Shown here in pieces: positions 1 to 5,017 of a stretch of DNA of 5,987 nucleotides (position 1 is the stretch's first letter; each line of letters opens with the position of its first letter). The notes under the pieces are model-generated. The model searched no databases and had not been told where the DNA came from. It saw nothing but the letters and a program-made list of their open reading frames with translations. This DNA is from Nitrospirota bacterium (GTDB taxonomy: Bacteria; Nitrospirota; Nitrospiria; Nitrospirales; UBA8639), in contig QJYE01000465.1 in assembly GCA_003235785.1 (NCBI GenBank), positions 1 to 5,987 of the forward strand, read 5' to 3'. The position numbers and the translations under genes were made by a program.

Positions 1-1872
1 ATGGGCACTTTGCCCAAGCAGATCGGCGGGGTCCCTGTACCCCAAGAGATAAAGACATGCGGTATTGCAAAACGTGAACTGTCCGTGTTGGTCAATTCCA
101 AACATGGCATCCGGTATGGAGTTGAGAATCAAGCGTTCGCGTTCTTCGCTCGCCTGCAGGGATTCTTCCATTCGGTATTGGCCAATGAAATGACCGATTT
201 GAATGCCAATGGCGCCAAACATGTCCAGGAGTTCTTTGTCGGCATCGATGGTATCCCGGCTATAAAATTCCATCACCGAAAATACGTATGAGCCTAATCG
301 GATGGGAAAGGCAAATCCTCCATGAAGTCCTTCTGCCATAATCGTGGGGGCGAGGGGATGATCTCCTTTATGCGCCACATCCACGATCCCCAATGGTTCC
401 CCCTTCCTCAAAACCTGTCCCGCCAGGCCAACGCCTGAATTGAGAGACAGCGTGGATGCTTGAGTCATGAGGTTCTCTCTTGTGCCTGACGGCGAATGCC
501 ACGTCTCAGTGCACCGCATGGTCTCGGCGCCGGCCTCCACTTCCCAAAGCAGGCCGATTTCCCAATGAAGCGCGGTGCCAATGGCTTCGAGAATTTGGCT
601 ATTGGTCTTGGTCAATGTTTCCGCTTCGACTAACACATTGGCGACGGCGTTGTGGACGGCCAACCGGCGTTCTTTGTGTTTACGTTCGATGAATTGTCCT
701 AACTGTTTTCCGAAAGCCATGAACATATTCAGCAGTTCTTGATCGGGCTCCATGGCTTCACGACTGAAAAACTCCATGACGCTGACGACCTGAGAGCCCA
801 GTTGAACGGGAAACGCGAATCCGCCATGCAATCCTTCGGCGTTGGCGGCAGAGGCACGGGGGAAGTTGGTATCTTGCGCCACGTCCACAATCCAGGCAGG
901 TTCTCCTTGTTTCCACACACGACCGGGGAGTCCGACACCGGGACCAAACGTGAGGCCGTGGGTTTGTGCAATGAAGGCATCCAAGTTGAGGGAGGGGTCA
1001 TGCCAAATGTCTGTACATCGCAGCACGTTTGACTGAAGGTCGATTTCCCAAATTGCGCCAAACGTCCAATGTAAATTTTGGCAAATGGCTTGAAGAATCT
1101 GTTTGTGTGCACCCGAAATAGATGCGGCTTCCACCAGCACCGAGGTCACGGCATTGTGTGTGGCCAGACGTCGTTCAGCTTGCTTAAGATGGGTAATATC
1201 CAGCCCGAAGCCGATGAGATTTTTTCTATGCACATGATCTGGAATTAAACAATTGAGAAACCACCAGGGTTTCCCGCGATACATGCCGGAGCTTTCATAG
1301 AAAATGGGTTCTTGCCAGTCAGGAGACAGAATCTTCTCATGCATCTCAAGAGCTGGTTCGAGCGCATTCCGTCCAAACGAATCAAAGCTGGTAATCCCGA
1401 TGCGGTTCAATCCCTTACCAACGGATTCTTTCATGTAACCATCCTCGCCGAGATAAAAGGCGACGGCCGGCATATTGCGCAAAATGCCGGAAAGCATTTG
1501 ACTTTTGGCGCGTACCGCAGCATCGGCGGATTTAATTTGACTGGCTAGAATGGCGGTCGCCCAGATGGCAAACAAGGCCATGCCTCGATTGATTTCTCCT
1601 AGCCAGAGTTCCGATCCTTTCGGGGAGACAAAGATCCCGATGACGGTTAGAACGGAGCATCCGATCGCGGCATAGACTGGATCACGAGGATTCGGGGATC
1701 GCAAAACCAGCAGAACGACGGCGACATAGGGAACAGCCTCTGCCACGCCTAATGGCATGAGCATGTCGAGTCCAAAGATCACCGCAGCCAGGAAGCTGGC
1801 GAACGCGATAATCCGTGGCCGGTCTTTGGAGTTGTCGAGTTCTTCTTCAGGTAGTAAGAAGGAGTTGGCCAT
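1..1872 (-). CDS. membrane-anchored PAS-GAF-GAF-PAS sensor protein, partial (3' end beyond window)
   Basis: Open for 624 codons without a stop from an ATG at 1872 to the left edge, so the C-terminus and any output domain are missing. Residues about 21-112 hold four hydrophobic segments (near 21-39, 44-58, 67-83 and 97-112), which should anchor the protein in the inner membrane. Residues about 126-230 resemble a PAS domain ending in the usual D-I-T linker (DITHLKQAERRL). Two GAF domains follow (about 233-398 and 401-566) and are clear copies of each other. A second PAS begins near 571 (NSIPDAMFGID) and is cut off. The start is preceded by GGGAGCGAG at a suitable distance. The gene lies 104 bases downstream of the SulP gene on the same strand, so co-transcription is plausible. 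Proteins of this layout are usually histidine kinases, less often diguanylate cyclases; which applies cannot be told here. The ligand is unknown. Confidence 0.88.
   Translation of the reverse strand, partial: MANSFLLPEEELDNSKDRPRIIAFASFLAAVIFGLDMLMPLGVAEAVPYVAVVLLVLRSPNPRDPVYAAIGCSVLTVIGIFVSPKGSELWLGEINRGMALFAIWATAILASQIKSADAAVRAKSQMLSGILRNMPAVAFYLGEDGYMKESVGKGLNRIGITSFDSFGRNALEPALEMHEKILSPDWQEPIFYESSGMYRGKPWWFLNCLIPDHVHRKNLIGFGLDITHLKQAERRLATHNAVTSVLVEAASISGAHKQILQAICQNLHWTFGAIWEIDLQSNVLRCTDIWHDPSLNLDAFIAQTHGLTFGPGVGLPGRVWKQGEPAWIVDVAQDTNFPRASAANAEGLHGGFAFPVQLGSQVVSVMEFFSREAMEPDQELLNMFMAFGKQLGQFIERKHKERRLAVHNAVANVLVEAETLTKTNSQILEAIGTALHWEIGLLWEVEAGAETMRCTETWHSPSGTRENLMTQASTLSLNSGVGLAGQVLRKGEPLGIVDVAHKGDHPLAPTIMAEGLHGGFAFPIRLGSYVFSVMEFYSRDTIDADKELLDMFGAIGIQIGHFIGQYRMEESLQASEERERLILNSIPDAMFGIDQHGQFTFCNTACLYLLGYRDPADLLGQSAH
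175..1176 (-). repeat. tandem duplicated GAF module inside the sensor gene
   Basis: Residues 233-398 (bases 679-1176) and 401-566 (bases 175-672) of the sensor align over 166 residues each with no net length change, and about half of the positions are identical by eye. Shared blocks include ERRLA, HNAV, VLVEA, GEP, IVDVA, the eleven-residue AEGLHGGFAFP and SVMEF. This shows an internal duplication of one GAF module together with its coiled linker. Neither copy looks decayed; the conserved core is kept in both. Confidence 0.85.
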
Positions 1873-1924
1873 GTGAATCTCGCTCCCTAGGTAATGGTTG
1901 AGATCGTTGATCGTGCCCTGTGGC

Positions 1925-1944
1925 TAAAAGGAACATTCGTGTTC
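1925..1944 (-). terminator. weak hairpin with short T-run after the SulP gene
   Basis: Read on the minus strand, a 5-bp stem (GAACA / TGTTC) with a CGAA loop is followed by C and four T. It lies 33 bases past the SulP stop codon. The stem is short and AT-rich, so termination would be partial at best and read-through into the sensor gene is likely. It could be chance. Confidence 0.25.
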
Positions 1945-1976
1945 ATCGGGCCGCATGGTGTGGCTGTTCATCACGA

Positions 1977-3677
1977 TTATTCCGACGAATATACCGTCTT
2001 TGCAAGGGCTGTTTGTATGCCGGGAGGGCGATCATCCGGATGGGTAGAGCCGGCCACATAGGCGGCTTGCCGGAGCGCATCAACTCGAAGTGAGAACTGA
2101 TGTCCTGGTCGAATTTTGGCCATGACTCCCATTCCATCCAATACCTGACGAACACCAGACTGCATGCTGGTAAAGAATAGATGTTGTTGATGCGCTTGAA
2201 TCATGGTCAGCATATCTTCAACCGCTAAGGCCGCTGTGCCATCAATGGTTGGGACATCGGAAAGGTCTAAGACGACGCTTGAAAAGGTGTTGAACCCCTT
2301 CACGTTTTCCAACCGGCGTACCATATTTTTAGCTGAACCGAAACTCATAGGACCATCCACATGGATCAAGACAAGTTTGCCGACGTTGCGTTCAAGGATG
2401 GCAATCTCATCTTTATCAAGAGCGACGTGCGGAGAGGGTGCGGTCAGAAATCGTAGATTCCCCAATTCCAGATCGGCCATGCGTTTGACAAACAAGAGAC
2501 TGGCTAAGACCAATCCCACGCCCACAGCGGCAATCAAGTCGATGACGACCGTCATGAGCAGGACAACGGCCATGATAAATACGTCTGCGCGAGGAGTATC
2601 GGCAAGATGCCGAAGAAAACGCCAATCAATAATGTCCAGACCCACCTTGAATAAGATCCCTGCCAACACGGCCAGAGGAATCTGTTCGGCTAAAGGTCCT
2701 AATCCCAACAGTGTGGCTAAGAGTATTATGGCCATGAGGGCACCGGAAATGGGGGTGCGCCCGCCTGTGCGAATGTTAGCCACAGACCGCATGGTGGCTC
2801 CTGCACCGGGCAATCCACCGAAGGCACCGGCCAACATATTACCAATGCCTTGACCAATTAATTCACGATTGGAGTCGTGTTGGGTTCGTGTCATGTTGTC
2901 GCAGACCAGTGACGTGAGCAAGCTATCAATGCTACCAAGTAGGGCGAGCACGAAGGCAGACTCAATCATAATGGCCATGGCATCTTGATGAAAAGTTGGG
3001 ACGATGAGAGATGGAAACCCGCTAGGGACTTCTCCAATGAGTGGGATATTCGGGAAAAAATAATAAGCGGTCAGTGAGCTGGCGAACAACGCTAAGAGTT
3101 GTGGCGGAATGATGCGACTGATTGAGCCAGGCGTACAATACATGATGCCAATGGTGGCGAGCCCAAGGAGGGTGGCTTCAGGGGACGCGTTGCTGAGGAA
3201 CTCGGGAATTGCCTGAATATTGGCCACAATGCCACCAGATTTGGCGGCATGTCCGACCAGTGGACCAACTTGCAGGATGAGGATGATGCATCCGATTCCA
3301 CTCATGAACCCTGAAATGACCGGATAGGGAACCAGGGCAATGTACTGCCCGATGCCAAACAGGCCAAACATGATTTGCAGACCGCCACCTAAAATGACAG
3401 CCGTAAACGCCAGCGCCGGCTCCTCTGAAAACTGCACAAGAATGCCGGCCATCACCACGGTCATCGGACCGGTCGGTCCCGAGCATTGAGCTGGTGTGCC
3501 GCCAAACACGGCTGCAAAAAATCCGACGAGGATCGCTCCATAGAGCCCAGCAATGGCCCCAACACCTGAGGCCACACCAAATGCCAGAGCCAGGGGCAAT
3601 GCCACGACGGCGGCGACTAATCCGCCATAAATATCCCCTCGAATATTATTAAAATGAAGCCCGTTAATCAGTTGCAT
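1977..3677 (-). CDS. bicA-like: SulP-family anion transporter with STAS domain, BicA-like Na+/bicarbonate symporter
   Basis: A complete 566-residue inner-membrane transporter. Residues about 12-400 form the SulP membrane core, with the family signature GGTPAQCSGPTGPMTVV at 59-75. Residues about 425-545 form a cytoplasmic STAS domain (DLSDVPTIDGTAALAVED). From memory of cyanobacterial BicA, similarity runs almost end to end: FGVASG, ISGFMSGIG, GQGIGN, GAGATM, IPLAVLAGI, DLIAAVG and DLSDVP are shared. Positions matching the reported BicA Na+/substrate site are kept: Thr69, Asp251 (BicA Asp258), Thr255 (Thr262) and Ala294-Thr295 (Ala301-Thr302). One difference is Gly67 where BicA has Glu. The ATG at 3677 is chosen because it gives MQLINGLHF, aligning with the BicA N-terminus; an in-frame TTG at 3704 would add nine residues. 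The ribosome binding site is weak (GAG nine bases upstream). Sulfate or another anion cannot be excluded, but the neighbouring mpsC and dabA genes favour bicarbonate. Confidence 0.9.
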   Translation of the reverse strand: MQLINGLHFNNIRGDIYGGLVAAVVALPLALAFGVASGVGAIAGLYGAILVGFFAAVFGGTPAQCSGPTGPMTVVMAGILVQFSEEPALAFTAVILGGGLQIMFGLFGIGQYIALVPYPVISGFMSGIGCIILILQVGPLVGHAAKSGGIVANIQAIPEFLSNASPEATLLGLATIGIMYCTPGSISRIIPPQLLALFASSLTAYYFFPNIPLIGEVPSGFPSLIVPTFHQDAMAIMIESAFVLALLGSIDSLLTSLVCDNMTRTQHDSNRELIGQGIGNMLAGAFGGLPGAGATMRSVANIRTGGRTPISGALMAIILLATLLGLGPLAEQIPLAVLAGILFKVGLDIIDWRFLRHLADTPRADVFIMAVVLLMTVVIDLIAAVGVGLVLASLLFVKRMADLELGNLRFLTAPSPHVALDKDEIAILERNVGKLVLIHVDGPMSFGSAKNMVRRLENVKGFNTFSSVVLDLSDVPTIDGTAALAVEDMLTMIQAHQQHLFFTSMQSGVRQVLDGMGVMAKIRPGHQFSLRVDALRQAAYVAGSTHPDDRPPGIQTALAKTVYSSE

Positions 3678-3754
3678 GTTATTCGGCTCATGAGAGATGT
3701 CCAAATGTTGATACGGTCATCTTTGGGAATGATGTTTTTGGAAAGGAATAATGA

Positions 3755-3796
3755 CTCAGTGAGGAAGCATACTAGCTGGTAAAGCTCCTCACCGAG
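3755..3796 (-). promoter_or_regulatory. leader hairpin upstream of the SulP gene
   Basis: Bases 3755-3765 (CTCAGTGAGGA) pair with 3786-3796 (TCCTCACCGAG): three pairs, one mismatch, then seven pairs. Two further GC pairs can extend inward past a bulged A. On the SulP transcript it would sit about 78 bases before the ATG. The sequence after it in that direction is T-rich (TCATTATTCCTTTCC) but is not a clean T-run, so it is a poor terminator. Its arms contain GAGGAG and CTTCCTC, which resemble a ribosome binding site and its complement. A control role is inference. Confidence 0.35.
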
Positions 3797-3873
3797 GAAT
3801 AAATTTCAGAAAACCTAGCGGAGCCCAGGAACGACCATCAAAGACATCGTAGCGCACAAGGGCGTTAAGAACA

Positions 3874-3938
3874 TTCGCTGGCCAAACACGCATAAGGCGA
3901 CTTTATGCGGGATATCCTGGCTTGCCAGGCTGCCAGCG
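3874..3938 (-). promoter_or_regulatory. three-stem structured element at the 5' end of the SulP leader
   Basis: Three perfect inverted repeats nest into one multibranch fold. The outer stem is 3876-3882 (CGCTGGC) with 3932-3938 (GCCAGCG). One inner hairpin is 3889-3895 (CGCATAA) with 3903-3909 (TTATGCG), with a 7-base loop. The second is 3916-3921 (CCTGGC) with 3924-3929 (GCCAGG). In RNA this is a compact three-way junction of about 63 bases. The predicted start site of the SulP promoter falls at the first bases of the outer stem. I do not recognise it as a known riboswitch or ribozyme class. It could be a sensing leader, an mRNA-stabilising 5' structure, or a DNA-level repeat remnant. Confidence 0.4.
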
Positions 3939-3942
3939 CGAA

Positions 3943-3971
3943 ATCATAGTGGGAATTACGATGCCTGTAAA
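3943..3971 (-). promoter_or_regulatory. sigma70-type promoter for the SulP gene
   Basis: Read on the minus strand, a -35 box TTTACA (3966-3971) and a -10 box TATGAT (3943-3948) are separated by exactly 17 bases. Each box differs from consensus at one position. Transcription should start near 3935-3938, giving an untranslated leader of about 260 bases before the ATG at 3677. No comparably good promoter was seen closer to the gene. Confidence 0.55.
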
Positions 3972-4172
3972 GTCACTCAATATGTTGTATAGTTTCGGTG
4001 GCAGCCTTCAACCCTAGAAGAGCGTTTCATTCATTGCTCGTCCCTGTTCTTTCTGAGTGAAGCCCAACGGCTTACTATGGACGAAAGGTTCATGCATAGA
4101 TGAAACATGACATTGACAGTCATATTGCGTGTGGAATTGATGATTCAAGAACCATAGCGGGAAATGGGGGCT

Positions 4173-4204
4173 GGCAAGAACGTCAGTCCGGGGTTCTTGT
4201 TGCC
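4173..4204. repeat. inverted repeat just downstream of mpsC
   Basis: CAAGAAC (4175-4181) and GTTCTTG (4193-4199) form a perfect 7-bp stem with an 11-base loop, flanked by GG at 4173 and CC at 4203. It starts 20 bases after the mpsC stop codon. No T-run follows on the minus strand, so it is not a standard intrinsic terminator. It may protect the mRNA 3' end or be chance. Confidence 0.3.
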
Positions 4205-4223
4205 GAGATTAGGTCTGTCGGGG

Positions 4224-4595
4224 TTACCGGAAATGAGATTCCAAGTCTTGCGCACAGGAAAATACAATGACGCGCTCACCAATTGAGGTATCGATATCTG
4301 TGAACAACCCGGTAGTTTCGGCACCCGTGATTTCAAGGATGTCACGACAGAGTTGCTCTCTACCCTGCGCAATGAGATTTTGGCGCATCTGTTTCACCAT
4401 TCCGATGCCATCATCACTTTTGGCCAGTTGTCGCTCGGCCGGCGTCAGAACCCCTTTGAGCCGAATAAGGATGATGTCGTGAATAATGAACGCCCGAACA
4501 TCGGTGGGGCCACGGCCCATGAATTCCTGCTCAAATTTGATAATGGCGTGACGAATGGCGTTTTCCATTTCTCCTCGCGAGAGACCATTTTTCAT
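4224..4595 (-). CDS. mpsC: MpsC-family protein (DUF2294)
   Basis: A small soluble protein of 123 residues with no membrane segment or signal peptide, complete for its family. Recognisable features of the DUF2294/MpsC family (Pfam PF10057) are the N-terminal helix ending in GRGP (27-30), the strand VRAFIIHDIILIRLKGVLTP (33-52) with AERQL directly after it, and near the end TDIDTSIGERVIVFS (99-113). In Staphylococcus the mpsC gene accompanies mpsA (NuoL-like) and mpsB (DUF2309). The biochemical role of MpsC is not established, and regulation or assembly of the transporter is inference. Start choice: the ATG at 4595 has GGAAAG eight bases upstream. A TTG at 4616 would add seven residues. An ATG at 4568 has AGGAG only two bases before it, which is too close. 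The gene is divergent from dabA, which carries the MpsB homologue. Confidence 0.88.
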   Translation of the reverse strand: MKNGLSRGEMENAIRHAIIKFEQEFMGRGPTDVRAFIIHDIILIRLKGVLTPAERQLAKSDDGIGMVKQMRQNLIAQGREQLCRDILEITGAETTGLFTDIDTSIGERVIVFSCAQDLESHFR

Positions 4596-4609
4596 ACAAT
4601 CATCTTTCC

Positions 4610-4622
4610 GGCACAACGTGCC
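4610..4622. repeat. short perfect palindrome beside the mpsC ribosome binding site
   Basis: GGCAC-AAC-GTGCC is a 5-bp perfect inverted repeat with a 3-base loop. On the mpsC transcript it ends immediately before the GGAAAG taken as the ribosome binding site, and it overlaps the alternative TTG start. It could be an operator or a translation-modulating hairpin, or chance. Confidence 0.25.
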
Positions 4623-4709
4623 TTATAACGATACCCCAAAAAGGGTGTGGATAGTCGTTGGATATCGGGGGAATAGGCTCCCGAAGCTTGAGGAGTCTCT
4701 TTCGCCCCT

Positions 4710-4738
4710 GGTATAAGGTATTGGATATTTGAGGTCAA
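4710..4738 (-). promoter_or_regulatory. sigma70-type promoter for mpsC
   Basis: On the minus strand TTGACC (4733-4738) and TATACC (4710-4715) are spaced by 17 bases. The -35 box has one mismatch to consensus and the -10 box two. Transcription would begin near 4703, about 108 bases before the ATG at 4595. The leader can fold CGATATCC with GGGTATCG. Confidence 0.45.
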
Positions 4739-4836
4739 GAAGAGTCCGTGGCTTTCCCGTGAAGAGATGTCAAGGCGAAGGCCCGTTCTGGTTTTGATCC
4801 CACATGGGAAGTGGGTTTGTTGGATCGCTTGCATCG

Positions 4837-4865
4837 TTGAAAGTTGAATTGAGGCAAGCTATAGA
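4837..4865 (+). promoter_or_regulatory. promoter-like sequence upstream of the dabA leader terminator
   Basis: TTGAAA (4837-4842) and TATAGA (4860-4865) are spaced by exactly 17 bases. The -35 box has one mismatch to consensus and the -10 box two. The expected start near 4871-4873 lies in the first arm of the terminator hairpin, so nearly the whole hairpin would be the first thing transcribed. No better plus-strand promoter was seen between the hairpin and dabA. Confidence 0.4.
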
Positions 4866-4867
4866 AC

Positions 4868-4930
4868 AAGCCAACTGAAATCTTCTCCGGAGTATATCGC
4901 AAGGGGGAAGCCTTTCAGTTGGCTTTTTTT
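4868..4930 (+). terminator. strong intrinsic terminator in front of dabA (candidate attenuator)
   Basis: A 13-bp perfect stem pairs AAGCCAACTGAAA (4868-4880) with TTTCAGTTGGCTT (4913-4925), and a seven-T run ends at 4930. The 32-base loop can form an inner stem, CTTCTCC (4882-4888) with GGGGAAG (4904-4910, one G-U pair). Orientation is plus, because the T-run follows the plus-strand stem. The neighbouring gene on the left points away, so no annotated plus-strand gene ends here. It is therefore either a leader terminator controlling dabA or the end of an unannotated small RNA. It begins 150 bases, and its T-run ends 87 bases, before the dabA ATG. Confidence 0.75.
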
Positions 4931-5017
4931 ATGGCATGGTGATGCAGGCTTTTCGCTAGGGTACATTGCGTAATCCTCTGGAAGTTCGGGATCATTAAGT
5001 GAATCAGAATTGGGTGT

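Larger units (their letters stand above)
3678..4223. other. 546-base gene-free region between mpsC and the SulP gene
   Basis: No convincing coding sequence on either strand. It contains a sigma70-type promoter facing the SulP gene (3943-3971), a three-stem foldable block right after it (3874-3938), a further hairpin (3755-3796) and an inverted repeat just after mpsC (4173-4204). An imperfect operator-like dyad, ATGAC-N7-GTCAT, lies at 4107-4123, about 136 bases upstream of the promoter -35 box. Most of this stretch would be transcribed as a leader of about 260 bases for the SulP mRNA. Confidence 0.6.
4596..5017. other. 422-base divergent intergenic region between mpsC and dabA
   Basis: No convincing gene on either strand. 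On the minus side it holds a promoter-like pair (4710-4738) and a leader of about 110 bases for mpsC. That leader contains an 8-bp stem (one G-U pair) and a short palindrome next to the ribosome binding site. On the plus side it holds a promoter-like pair (4837-4865) directly followed by a strong intrinsic terminator (4868-4930), then 87 bases up to the dabA start. Those 87 bases contain no good promoter and no clear Shine-Dalgarno sequence. Confidence 0.6.

Noticed and set aside
480..1112. Several short open frames over the sensor gene on both strands
   Set aside because: The continuous 624-codon sensor frame with PAS and GAF motifs explains this region, and no frameshift is needed.
2203..2853. 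Open frame of 216 codons on the plus strand
   Set aside because: It lies wholly antisense to the SulP gene, has a low-complexity, Arg/Ser/Thr/Pro-rich composition and resembles no family; it is a shadow of the real gene.
3961..4017. Plus-strand 18-codon open frame
   Set aside because: It lies over the minus-strand promoter region, and the only support is a weak GGGA upstream; too short to claim.
3870..4210. Integron attC site or REP-type repeat made from the palindromes
   Set aside because: No properly paired RYYYAAC and GTTRRRY boxes flank the palindromes, and only one copy of the element exists in the window.
4100..4270. Plus-strand open frame of 56 codons between the SulP gene and mpsC
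   Set aside because: It overlaps the mpsC 3' end in antisense, has a poorly spaced ribosome binding site and no recognisable motif. A nearby TTGACA at 4113-4118 lacks a matching -10 box.
4608..4623. Sigma54-like GGCACG...TGC motif before mpsC
   Set aside because: The spacing between the GG and GC elements is two bases short of the required one, and the site is too close to the start codon.
4592..4834. Minus-strand open frame of 80 codons upstream of mpsC
   Set aside because: It has no ribosome binding site, spans the mpsC promoter and leader structures, and its translation looks non-coding.
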